From positions 1 through 64,000 of the forward strand of contig NZ_JADKPO010000007.1 in NCBI RefSeq assembly GCF_015352445.1: DNA of 64,000 nucleotides, read 5' to 3'. The notes under the pieces are model-generated. The model made no database searches and was not told the DNA's origin. It saw nothing but the letters and a program-made list of their open reading frames with translations. The position numbers and the translations under genes are program-made. Positions 34,290 to 42,266 of this stretch are shown here, piece by piece. The stretch comes from Nocardioides agariphilus (GTDB taxonomy: Bacteria; Actinomycetota; Actinomycetes; Propionibacteriales; Nocardioidaceae). The first letter of the stretch is position 1. Every line of letters starts with the position of its first letter.

Positions 34290-34700
34290 TCACAGGGGCC
34301 TCTCGAAACTCGCCGACGCCACGTGCGACTCGTGCAGCGTGATCGCGATCTTCGCCAACCCACCCTCGGTGGCGGCCAGGTGCTCGCCCAGCTCCCCCGC
34401 ACGCAGTCGCTCGGCGATGCGGTCGGCGACCACCCGGGCGAGGACCTCGGTGGAGGTGTTGACGCCGGCGAAGTCGGCCTCGTCGTCGAGGTTGCGGTAG
34501 TTGAGCCGCGACAGCACGTCCTTGAGCAGCTCGGCAGCACGACCGATGTCGAGCAGCACCCCGTCGGAGTCGAGCCGAGGACCGGTGAACGCCGCGTCCA
34601 CGACGTACGTCGCGCCGTGCAGCCGCTGCGCCGGACCGAAGGCCTCCCCCTGGAAGCTGTGGGCGATCATCATGTGGTCGCGCACCGTCACCGTGAACAC
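34290..34700 (-). CDS. 6-pyruvoyl-tetrahydropterin synthase/QueD-like protein, divergent active site
   Basis: This 136-residue T-fold protein resembles PTPS and QueD, which act on dihydroneopterin triphosphate. The zinc site of QueD needs one His in AAH and two in HGH. Here His14 (MMIAHSF) and His28 (RLHGATY) are kept but the third is Ala30, and the catalytic Cys position is Gln25. The QueD His in LDHHYLN is replaced (LNYRNLDD), while the Glu in LHESHV is kept. It therefore probably binds a pterin-like ligand or carries out different chemistry. The GTG at 34700 follows AGGAG, one base after the dehydrogenase stop. Confidence 0.82.
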   Translation of the reverse strand: MFTVTVRDHMMIAHSFQGEAFGPAQRLHGATYVVDAAFTGPRLDSDGVLLDIGRAAELLKDVLSRLNYRNLDDEADFAGVNTSTEVLARVVADRIAERLRAGELGEHLAATEGGLAKIAITLHESHVASASFERPL

Positions 34701-34701
34701 G

Positions 34702-35685
34702 TCACTCCTGCTCGTCGCCGTCGGGATAGATGATGCTCTGACAAAGCGCGGAGAGGGAGCCATCTGCCAGCCCGGACATCACGTCGGGCAGTTCGTCGAA
34801 CCGCGACTCCCCGGTCAGCAGCACGTCGAACGCAGGGTCGCGCAGCAGGTCGAGGGCCAGGGCCAGGCGTTGCGCATGCGTACGCCGACCCCGTCGCGCC
34901 GCGGCCACCTCGCCCACCTGGCTGGCCCGGACCGCCAGCCGGCGCGAGTGGAAGGCGCCACCGAGCTCGACGCTGACCGGCCGGTCGCCGTACCAGCTCA
35001 GCTCCAGCACCTCTCCGTCCGGGGCGAGAAGGTCGAGGGAGGTCTGCAGGCCCACCGAGGTGCCGGACGTGTGCACGACGAGGTCGACATCGTGCGGGGC
35101 GTCCTCAATGGCGGCGAAACCCAGTCTCAGCGCGGCAGCAGTCGCTGCTCGTGAGCTGTCGACGTCGACCAGGGTGACCTCGACGCCCGGGATGCCGGCC
35201 AGCAGTCGGGCCACACAGCAGCCCACCATGCCGGCGCCGACGACCGCGACCCGGTCACCGAGCAGGGGCCGCGCGTCCCACAAGGCGTTGACGGCGGTCT
35301 CGACCGTGCCTGCGAGCACCGCGCGAGCCGCCGGGACACCGTCGGGGACGACGGTCACCGCGCCCGCCGGGACGACGTATGCGGTCTGGTGCGGGTAGAG
35401 ACAGAACACGGTGCGCCCGACCAGGGCGTCCGGTCCCTGCTCGACGAGGCCGACGTTGAGGTAGCCGTACTTCACCGGCCCGGGGAGTTCGCCCTCCTGG
35501 AAGGGCGCGCGCATCGCGGCGTACTGGCTGGCCGGCACCCGCCCCTCGAAGACCAGCGTCTCGGTGCCGCGGCTGACGCCCGATCGCAGGGTGCGGACCA
35601 GCACGTCACCGGGACCGGGAGTCGGCACCGTGGCGGTGCGGATCTCGCCTCGGCCCGGCTCGGCCACCCAGAACGCCCGCGCCAC
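34702..35685 (-). CDS. Medium-chain dehydrogenase/reductase (alcohol dehydrogenase-like)
   Basis: This MDR-superfamily oxidoreductase of about 327 residues has the N-terminal GroES-like domain with [14 protein letters not shown], a segment seen in sorbitol-dehydrogenase-like MDRs, and a Rossmann domain with [19 protein letters not shown] near residue 155. The usual structural-zinc cysteine cluster is absent, and catalytic zinc ligands are not obvious. The GTG at 35685 has a GGAGG site five bases upstream; the long open frame beyond it is antisense to the neighbouring fusion gene. It heads the minus-strand operon with the PTPS-like and glycosyltransferase genes. Confidence 0.82.
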   Translation of the reverse strand: MARAFWVAEPGRGEIRTATVPTPGPGDVLVRTLRSGVSRGTETLVFEGRVPASQYAAMRAPFQEGELPGPVKYGYLNVGLVEQGPDALVGRTVFCLYPHQTAYVVPAGAVTVVPDGVPAARAVLAGTVETAVNALWDARPLLGDRVAVVGAGMVGCCVARLLAGIPGVEVTLVDVDSSRAATAAALRLGFAAIEDAPHDVDLVVHTSGTSVGLQTSLDLLAPDGEVLELSWYGDRPVSVELGGAFHSRRLAVRASQVGEVAAARRGRRTHAQRLALALDLLRDPAFDVLLTGESRFDELPDVMSGLADGSLSALCQSIIYPDGDEQE

Positions 35686-35793
35686 CGCCACCTCCAAAAC
35701 GACTCCAGTGAACCGAACGGCAAGCGCCGCCGTGTGAGGAGAAGGTAGCGATCTCGGCAGGACATGACACCCGGAGAGGAACACGGAGGCGGC

Positions 35794-37941
35794 GTGCGAG
35801 CGGTTCACCACCGGTGGGGGGCGGCGAACGCGATCACCGGCATCCGAGCGGTCCTGACCGTCGTCCTCGCCGTGCTCGTCGCGCAGGGCGCCACAGCCAC
35901 GACGGTCGTGCCGGTTGCGGCGGTCGCCCTGCTCACCGACGCCCTCGACGGTCGCGTCGCTCGGCGGACCGGGACGGCGAGCCGGTTCGGGGCACGCTTC
36001 GACATGGAGACCGACGCGGCACTGCTGCTGGTCCTCAGCAGCTACGTCGCCCGCGACCTCGGCCTGTGGGTGCTGGCGATCGGACTGGCTCGCTACGTCT
36101 TCCTCGCCGCGAAGCTGCCCTTGGTCTGGTTGCGGGGCCAGGCGCCCCCACGTCCGTGGTGCAAGGTGGTCGCCGCTCTCCAGGGCATCGTCCTCGTGGT
36201 CGCCGCCTCGGGGCTGCTCCCCGAACCGGTCACGACCGCCGCCTTGCTGGTGGCCCTCGCCCTGCTGACCGAGTCGTTCGCCCACGAGGCTTGGGACCTG
36301 TGGCGAGTGCGCCGACCTCATGTCACGCAGGTGTGGGTCACCCGCCTGACCGGTGTGCTGGCGTTGCTCGCGGTCTGGGCGGTGCTCGTCGCCCCCGACG
36401 AGATCGGCGACCTCTCGCCCGCGGCCTTCGCCCGCATCCCCGTCGAGGGCCTGGTGCTCGTGGGCCTCGTCCTGCTGCTGCCCTCCCGGCCCGCCTCGTG
36501 GCTGGCGACCGGAGCCGGCGCGGTGGTGGGGGTGGTGGCGCTGCTCAAGCTGCTCGACATCGGCATCTCGGTCGCCTTCGCGCGTCGCTTCGACCCTCTG
36601 GGCGACCCGGTGTACGTCGGAGCAGGCGTCTCCTTCCTCCGCGACGCACTCGGCACCGCCAACGCCTACACCGTCACCGTCGTAGCGGTCGTCGCGATGC
36701 TCGCGATCCTCGTGCTCGTTCCGTACGCCGTGCGCCGCGCCGCTGGACTCGCTCGCGAACACCGCCCGGTCGCCGTACCCGTGCTGCTGGTGCTCGCGCT
36801 GGCCTGGGGGGCGGGCGCGGTGACCGGCGTGCGCGTTGTGCCCGGTGAGCCACTCGCTGCCGCGACGGCCGTCGACCTGGCCTCGACCCACGTGACCGAG
36901 GTCCGCGAGCGGCTCCGCGAGCGCGCTGCCCTGGCCCAGGCGATCGCCGACGACGACTACGCCGACGTGCCCGCCGACCAGCTGCTGTCCGCGCTGCGCG
37001 GCAAGGACGTCCTCCTCGTGTTCGTGGAGAGCTACGGGCGGGTCGCGCTCGACGGCCTGCCCACGTCGGGTCAGCTGCGCGACAGCGTCGACGCCTACAG
37101 TCAGCGGCTCGATGCCGCGGGCTACAGCACCCGCAGCGCCTTCCTCACCTCCCCCACCTTCGGGGCGATGAGCTGGCTGGCGCACTCGACGATGCAGTCG
37201 GGGCTCTGGATCGACAACCAGGGCACCTACGACCTGCTGCTCGGCCATGACCGGCTGACCTTGAGCAGTGCGTTCGGCAAGGCCGGCTGGCGATCGGTGG
37301 GCATGATCCCGGCCGACACCGAGCCCTGGCCCGAGGGGCAGCGGTTCTATCGGTGGCAGGCGCTGCACGACCTCACCAACATGGACTACCGCGGCCCGAG
37401 GTTCGGATACGGCCGGATGCCCGACCAGTTCGCGCTGGAGCAGTTCCAGCGGCTCGAGCTCGACCGTCCGGGTCGGGGTCCGGTGATGGCCGAGATCGAC
37501 CTGGAGTCCTCGCACAACCCGTGGGTGCCGCTGCCACGGATGGTCGACCCGGCCGAGCTCGGCGACGGTTCGGTCTTCGACGGCATGGAGGACGAGGGTC
37601 CTCAGCGCGACGAGACCTGGCGGTCGGCGGACCTGGTGAGGGCGGCGTACGTCCGGTCGCTGCAGTACTCACTCGACGCCTTGACCACGTTCTTGGAGCA
37701 GCGGGCCCAGCAGGACGACGACCTCGTCGTGATCACGTTGGGCGACCACTGGCCGGTGACCACGGTGTCGGGCACGACTCCCGGCCACGCGGTGCCGGTC
37801 AGCGTCATCGCCAGCGACCCGACCGTGCTCGACCAGATCAAGAGCTGGGGCTGGCAAGACGGGCTACGGCCCCACGACGGCGCCCCTGAGTGGCGGATGG
37901 ATGGGTTCCGCGACAGGTTCCTCGCCGCCTTCTCCGGCTGA
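35794..37941 (+). CDS. CDP-alcohol phosphatidyltransferase / sulfatase-fold fusion protein
   Basis: This membrane protein of about 715 residues has two catalytic modules. The N-terminal module carries the full CDP-alcohol phosphotransferase signature D-x2-DG-x2-AR-x8-G-x3-D-x3-D (DALDGRVAR, then GARFDMETD) near residue 50. It is followed by about ten more hydrophobic segments. After residue 400 an extracytoplasmic alkaline-phosphatase/sulfatase fold begins, with KDVLLVFVESYGRVAL, TSPTFGAMSWLAH, DLESSHNPWVPLP and ITLGDHWP. It could make a phospholipid or polyol-phosphate bond on one side of the membrane and transfer or hydrolyse it on the other. GTG 35794 has GGAGG upstream; ATG 35764 is the alternative. 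Divergent from the dehydrogenase operon. Confidence 0.85.
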   Translation: MRAVHHRWGAANAITGIRAVLTVVLAVLVAQGATATTVVPVAAVALLTDALDGRVARRTGTASRFGARFDMETDAALLLVLSSYVARDLGLWVLAIGLARYVFLAAKLPLVWLRGQAPPRPWCKVVAALQGIVLVVAASGLLPEPVTTAALLVALALLTESFAHEAWDLWRVRRPHVTQVWVTRLTGVLALLAVWAVLVAPDEIGDLSPAAFARIPVEGLVLVGLVLLLPSRPASWLATGAGAVVGVVALLKLLDIGISVAFARRFDPLGDPVYVGAGVSFLRDALGTANAYTVTVVAVVAMLAILVLVPYAVRRAAGLAREHRPVAVPVLLVLALAWGAGAVTGVRVVPGEPLAAATAVDLASTHVTEVRERLRERAALAQAIADDDYADVPADQLLSALRGKDVLLVFVESYGRVALDGLPTSGQLRDSVDAYSQRLDAAGYSTRSAFLTSPTFGAMSWLAHSTMQSGLWIDNQGTYDLLLGHDRLTLSSAFGKAGWRSVGMIPADTEPWPEGQRFYRWQALHDLTNMDYRGPRFGYGRMPDQFALEQFQRLELDRPGRGPVMAEIDLESSHNPWVPLPRMVDPAELGDGSVFDGMEDEGPQRDETWRSADLVRAAYVRSLQYSLDALTTFLEQRAQQDDDLVVITLGDHWPVTTVSGTTPGHAVPVSVIASDPTVLDQIKSWGWQDGLRPHDGAPEWRMDGFRDRFLAAFSG

Positions 37942-37971
37942 TCGTTCTCCGGTTGTCGGGGCGGACGGGGG

Positions 37972-38679
37972 CTAGAGCCTCAGCCGCAAGATCGCCTGGC
38001 CATGGTCGTTTTGGAGCTCGACCTTGGTGATGTCGGCAAGGTCTACCGCGACGGTGTTGGACCCCGGGTAGGTATGTCCCGGCGTGGCCAACCAGCTGCC
38101 GATCGCCTCCTTGCCGCCGTCGCGGGTGTAGGCGACCAGGTTGTAGCGGTAGGCATGACCCCCGCTGTAGTCGCTGCCTTGGTCGGCGTAGCGGCAGATC
38201 CAGGAGACCTCGGTGCCGTAGTCCCGCTGGGTCAAGGACACGTCGGCGCTCACGCCGTCGTCGAGCAGCACCTTCATCGGCACCGAGGCCGCGACGGTCT
38301 CGGACGCGCTGGGGGGCTCGGCCACCGGCGTCTGGCCGTCGTCACGCGCGGCCTGGAGGGCGGTCGCGCCCAGCGCCACCACGGCGATGGCGGCGGCCGC
38401 GCCCAGCGTCACCAGCACCCCCCGGCGACGCTGCTCCCGGCGTACGGTCGCGACCAGGGCCGGCAGCACGGTCTCGGGCAGTGGTTCGAAAGGGAGCGGT
38501 GCCTCGACCTGCTCGCGCGGCACCCGCGCAAGCAGTCCCGGCATCCCGGCCAGGGCGGCCACCGCGCGACGGCAGGGCTCGCAGTCGCGCAGGTGCCGCT
38601 CGTAGTCGAGCCGCTCGGCCGGCGACAGGGAGCCCAGCACGTAGGCCGCGTCCGAGTGCGCCAGCGAGCACTCGCTCAT
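37972..38679 (-). CDS. Zinc-finger anti-sigma factor
   Basis: The 235-residue protein has an N-terminal zf-HC2 anti-sigma domain (YVLGSLSPAERLDYERHL, then the HxxxCxxC motif HLRDCEPC). One transmembrane helix lies near residue 95 (VLVTLGAAAAIAVVALGATA), and an extracytoplasmic domain of the RskA type follows. Such proteins hold an ECF sigma factor at the membrane until released by redox change or proteolysis. The start overlaps the stop of the sigma gene (ATGA), as in sigK-rskA-type pairs. Confidence 0.9.
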   Translation of the reverse strand: MSECSLAHSDAAYVLGSLSPAERLDYERHLRDCEPCRRAVAALAGMPGLLARVPREQVEAPLPFEPLPETVLPALVATVRREQRRRGVLVTLGAAAAIAVVALGATALQAARDDGQTPVAEPPSASETVAASVPMKVLLDDGVSADVSLTQRDYGTEVSWICRYADQGSDYSGGHAYRYNLVAYTRDGGKEAIGSWLATPGHTYPGSNTVAVDLADITKVELQNDHGQAILRLRL

Positions 38680-39209
38680 GCCGTCACCCCCATCTCCTCG
38701 AGGGCCAGACGCAGTGCGCGCAGGGCGTAGTGGGTGCGGGACTTCACGGTCCCCTCGGGTACGTCGAGCTGGCGGGCGGCATCCGCGACCGACATGCCTC
38801 GGTAGTAGCAGCAGATGAGCACGGCCCGGTGGTCCTCGCTGAGCCGCGAGAGCGCGTCGGAGACCACCCACGAGAGCAGCAGCTGGTCGGTGTGGTCGCG
38901 GCCGGCCTGCCCGCCGACAACAGGCTCGGGCAGCTCCGCCACCGCGACCTCGGTGCGGGTGCGGCGGGTTCGCCACTCGTCGATGGCCAGGTTGCGAGCG
39001 ACGGTGAACAGCCAGGAGCGGACCGATCCGCGGGAGTCGTCGAGCAGGCGCGAGCTACGCCACGCCCTCAGCAGAGTCTCTTGAAGCAGGTCCTCGGCGT
39101 GTGCGCGGTCGTTGCCGGTCAGGCGCAGGCAGTAGCCCCAGAGCGCGCCGGCATGCTCGTCGTGCAGCTGCTGCATGAGCGCGACGGGACTCGACTCCGA
39201 CTGGACCAT
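38676..39209 (-). CDS. ECF RNA polymerase sigma factor (SigL/SigK-like)
   Basis: This sigma factor of 177 residues has region 2 (RAHAEDLLQETLLRAWRSS, then WLFTVARNLAIDEWR) and region 4 (LSRLSEDHRAVLICCYYRGM, then VPEGTVKSRTHYALRAL). The ATG at 39209 has a GGAGG site; the open frame further upstream is not used. The partner is the overlapping zinc-finger anti-sigma factor. Its regulon is unknown; no matching promoter motif could be tested here. Confidence 0.9.
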   Translation of the reverse strand: MVQSESSPVALMQQLHDEHAGALWGYCLRLTGNDRAHAEDLLQETLLRAWRSSRLLDDSRGSVRSWLFTVARNLAIDEWRTRRTRTEVAVAELPEPVVGGQAGRDHTDQLLLSWVVSDALSRLSEDHRAVLICCYYRGMSVADAARQLDVPEGTVKSRTHYALRALRLALEEMGVTA

Positions 39210-39253
39210 GTCACCTCCTCCACCCACGAAAACGTCAGCGAGGGCGTTTCGGT

Positions 39254-40474
39254 TCAGTGTGGGAACACCAGGAAGGTGAGCACCAGCCTGCCGTCGTCGG
39301 CGAACACCTCGACCGAGCACGTGTCGACCCAGACCTGCATTCTCGCCCCGCCGTCCGGGGCCGGCAGCGCGACCCGTGACGTGGCGGCGAACTTCTCGCT
39401 GAACTCCGAGCCGGCCCGCTCCACGACCAGCTCGCCGGCTGCGTCTTCGTAGGAGATGGTCAGCGCACCGCCGTGCAGGCTGAGCGGCTCACCGGGCCGC
39501 ACCACCACGTCGAGGTGGTCGCAGTCCGCCAGCTCGGGCGAGACCGTCTGGCGCAGCACCGGCCCGGAGTCGGTGTCGACCAGCGAGAGATCTCGCGGCA
39601 GCGTCATCGCCCCTCGCCAGCCCGACGAGGGCGTGACGTGGGCGTAGTCCCAGTTGTCGAGCCAGCCGATCATCACGCGCCGGCCGTCAGGAGCGCCGTT
39701 CCACGTGACGGCCGCGTAGCAGTCGCGGCCGAGGTCCAGCCAGTCGCTTCGCTCGGGCGTGAAGGTGGTGCCGTCGAAGTCGCCGACCCAGTAGCGCATC
39801 CCGCTTCCGCCGCCCGGCGCGCCCAGGAGCACGCTCACCAGCAGGACCCAGCGCTCCCGGTCACTGCCCTCCACTCGGAGTGGGAAGAGGTCAGGGCACT
39901 CCCAGGGACCTGCGTCGAGCGACGGGTCGCCGAACTCGCTGAGGAGGTGCCAGTGCCGCAGGTCGTCGCTGGCGTAGAGGACCACCTTGCGGTCGACCGC
40001 CTCGACGGCCGCCATCAGCCAACGCTGACCGTCGCGGATCACCTTGGGGTCGCGGAAGTCGGAGGAGCCCCGGTCCAGGACAGGGTTGTGGTCATCTTTG
40101 ACCCAGGTCTCGCCACCGTCGGCGCTGCGCGCGAGGTGCTGGGTCTGCAGGCCCGGCCGCTCGGGGGTCGAGGGCAGGGACACGGAGGTGTAGATCGCGA
40201 CGAGGTCGCCGCCGTCGACGACTGCGGATCCGGAGAACACGTACTCGACGGGGTCGCCGTCCAGGTCGAGGTCCTGGCGGATCGCCACCGGGCGCTCGTC
40301 CCAGGTGACCAGGTCCTTCGACACGGCGTGGCCCCAGCTCATGTCGGCCCAGTGGTCGCCATGGGGGTTGTGCTGGAAGAAGAGGTGCCAGCGGCCCTCA
40401 TGGTGGACCAGTCCGTTGGGGTCGTTGATCCAGCCTCGGCGGGCGGCGAAGTGGAGTCGGGGCCGCTTCGTCAT
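39254..40474 (-). CDS. Glycoside hydrolase family 32 beta-fructosidase (sucrose/levan hydrolase)
   Basis: The 406-residue enzyme cleaves beta-fructofuranosides such as sucrose, inulin or levan. The nucleophile motif WINDPNG puts the catalytic Asp at residue 18, the transition-state stabiliser motif SSDFRDP lies near 140 and the acid/base motif WECPDLFPL near 193. A C-terminal beta-sandwich ends the protein. No signal peptide is present, so it acts inside the cell, perhaps on imported sucrose. The ATG overlaps the stop of the phosphotransferase gene. There is no sugar transporter or regulator nearby. Confidence 0.92.
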   Translation of the reverse strand: MTKRPRLHFAARRGWINDPNGLVHHEGRWHLFFQHNPHGDHWADMSWGHAVSKDLVTWDERPVAIRQDLDLDGDPVEYVFSGSAVVDGGDLVAIYTSVSLPSTPERPGLQTQHLARSADGGETWVKDDHNPVLDRGSSDFRDPKVIRDGQRWLMAAVEAVDRKVVLYASDDLRHWHLLSEFGDPSLDAGPWECPDLFPLRVEGSDRERWVLLVSVLLGAPGGGSGMRYWVGDFDGTTFTPERSDWLDLGRDCYAAVTWNGAPDGRRVMIGWLDNWDYAHVTPSSGWRGAMTLPRDLSLVDTDSGPVLRQTVSPELADCDHLDVVVRPGEPLSLHGGALTISYEDAAGELVVERAGSEFSEKFAATSRVALPAPDGGARMQVWVDTCSVEVFADDGRLVLTFLVFPH

Positions 40475-41370
40475 CAGTCCTGCACCGCCTTGGCGATCGT
40501 GAAGCACATCGTCAGGTAGTCGTCATCGGGGTCGCCGTCGATGACGGCCCACGACGCGTTGTGCACCATCCGCACGATCACCCAGTCACGCGCCCGATGC
40601 TCGTCGAGTCCGGCCGCGTCGACGAGCGTGTGGAAGCGTCTGCGGATGCCGAACCGGCGGTCATCCCCGAGCTCGTCCCACCGGTTCCACAACATCGGCG
40701 CCAGCTCGTAGTGCGGGTCGCCACTCATCGGCTTGGGGTCGATCACCAGCCATGGTTCGCGATCACCGGCCAGCACGTTCTCGTAGTGGAGGTCGCCGTG
40801 CATCACCACGCCCACCGATGCCGGATCGGCGACCAGGTCGCGCGCCAGTGAGACGCACTGCTCGCGCATCCGCCGCGGGATCGGCACCTCGGCGGGCAGT
40901 GCCACGAGGTCGTCGGTCCAGCGCTCGACGTACGAGGTGATCGTGCGTAGCTGCGGAAGCGCCGGCACGTGGATCCTGTGGTAGAGCCCGGCCACCACCT
41001 CACAGGCCTCGAGAACCGGGACCGAGGTCAGGTCGCGGGTCTGCAGCCGCTCGAGCAGCAGCGCCCAGCGGCGGGGGTCGGCACGGTAGAGCAGGACCGT
41101 CCCGTTCCCGTGCCAACGCTGGAGCGCCAGCGCCTCGAACTCGGACTCGTCGTCGATGTCCTCGTGCAGCTTGAGCACCGCGGCGCGGCCGTCGTCGGTG
41201 CGGACCGGCACGACCAGCGAGCAGAAGCCGTGCATCAGCGCGCCGTCGACCGTCAGGGACCACTCGTCGAGCAGGTCGGCGACCAGGCGAGGGAGCCGGT
41301 CCACCCATGCCGCCCAGTCCTCGCCACGCTCGCGCATCTGCACAACGCCGTCTGGCAGGTCGAGTCTCAT
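40474..41370 (-). CDS. Aminoglycoside/hydroxyurea phosphotransferase family kinase (APH(6)-like)
   Basis: This 298-residue kinase-fold protein of the APH_6_hur type has the catalytic loop VMHGDLHYENVLAG near residue 190 and the metal-binding Asp in LVIDPKPMSGDPHYE. The N-lobe Lys is in AAVLKLHEDI. Relatives phosphorylate streptomycin or hydroxyurea, but many chromosomal members act on unknown small molecules, so resistance is not implied. The ATG at 41370 overlaps the upstream stop (ATGA), and the stop overlaps the GH32 start the same way, giving tight coupling within the lepA chain. Confidence 0.85.
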   Translation of the reverse strand: MRLDLPDGVVQMRERGEDWAAWVDRLPRLVADLLDEWSLTVDGALMHGFCSLVVPVRTDDGRAAVLKLHEDIDDESEFEALALQRWHGNGTVLLYRADPRRWALLLERLQTRDLTSVPVLEACEVVAGLYHRIHVPALPQLRTITSYVERWTDDLVALPAEVPIPRRMREQCVSLARDLVADPASVGVVMHGDLHYENVLAGDREPWLVIDPKPMSGDPHYELAPMLWNRWDELGDDRRFGIRRRFHTLVDAAGLDEHRARDWVIVRMVHNASWAVIDGDPDDDYLTMCFTIAKAVQD

Positions 41371-42266
41371 CGGAAGGTGCCGCTCAGCCACACGTCGGGT
41401 GGGATGTGCGGCTTGCCAGGCACCTCACGCAGCTCCTCGGCGACGTCAGTAAGCACGTCCGCCCCGAACCGGCGCCAGAACTTCGCGGCCCGCACGTTCT
41501 CCTCCTGGAAGGCGATCTGCCAGGCGCCGGGATGCATCCTGACGACCTGCTCGGCGAAGGTCCGCGCCTGGCCGGCGCCACGCGCGGATCGCGCCACGAA
41601 GAACTCCCCCATCGACCTGGGGCCGTGGGTGAGTCCCCGCACCAGCGCGAACCCGATGGGCCGGTCTCCGAGGCTGGCCAGGTAGCAGGCACGATCGGGA
41701 TCCTCGCGGTCGTACCAGCCGAGGTGGCCGCGCCCGAAGGTGCCGTCGGGTGCGGGCGTCGTGCCGCGGAACTCCGAGAGGTCGTGGGCGTAGAGCTGCC
41801 ACAGCCGCTCGACGAGCCAGTCGTCGTCGGTCTCGGCGCGGCGCACGTTCAGCGGCCACAGCCAGCCGACCACCAGGTCCACGAGGCCTTCGGGAAGCAG
41901 CCCCATCAGCTCGAGGTCCTTCGGGCTCGCCCACATCGGGTGGTGCTGGTTCGTCTCGTCCTGAACGGCGGCCTCCTCACCGCCCAGCACCGGCTCACCC
42001 TCGACACCGGTCACGCGGTAGTAGAACGCCTGGCGATCGCCGTGGTCTGCCTCCATCAGCAGCTGGACCACCTCCCCGTCGAGCGTGCACTCCTCGCGCA
42101 GCTCACGTACCGCTGCCTCGGCAGGGGTCTCGCCGTCCTCGATGCCGCCGCCGGGCAGCACGGCGTAGTCGCGCCCGTCGAGGTGACGACGGATCACCAG
42201 CACCTTCCCGTCGCGCTCCACCACCGCGACCGCGCGAGGGCGCGAGTCGGAGAGCGGCTGCCTCAC
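41367..42266 (-). CDS. Nudix hydrolase - GNAT acetyltransferase fusion
   Basis: This 299-residue two-domain protein starts with a Nudix domain (about 10-130) carrying the box [20 protein letters not shown] followed by ECTL; the final Gly is replaced by Thr but the EExx metal ligands remain. The C-terminal GNAT acetyltransferase domain (about 140-290) has [20 protein letters not shown] as the acetyl-CoA pyrophosphate loop. Substrates of both halves are unknown; a shared nucleotide-linked substrate would explain the fusion. It overlaps lepA upstream and the phosphotransferase downstream by four bases each. Confidence 0.87.
   Translation of the reverse strand: MRQPLSDSRPRAVAVVERDGKVLVIRRHLDGRDYAVLPGGGIEDGETPAEAAVRELREECTLDGEVVQLLMEADHGDRQAFYYRVTGVEGEPVLGGEEAAVQDETNQHHPMWASPKDLELMGLLPEGLVDLVVGWLWPLNVRRAETDDDWLVERLWQLYAHDLSEFRGTTPAPDGTFGRGHLGWYDREDPDRACYLASLGDRPIGFALVRGLTHGPRSMGEFFVARSARGAGQARTFAEQVVRMHPGAWQIAFQEENVRAAKFWRRFGADVLTDVAEELREVPGKPHIPPDVWLSGTFR

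Noticed and set aside
34702-37515. A 937-codon minus-strand frame including the medium-chain dehydrogenase
   Set aside because: The first 600 codons are low-complexity Arg/Gly/His sequence antisense to the CDP-alcohol phosphotransferase fusion; the dehydrogenase starts at 35685.
40474-41370. Streptomycin resistance gene
   Set aside because: Only family-level similarity to APH(6)/hydroxyurea kinases. It is coupled to lepA and GH32 genes with no mobile context, so resistance cannot be claimed.
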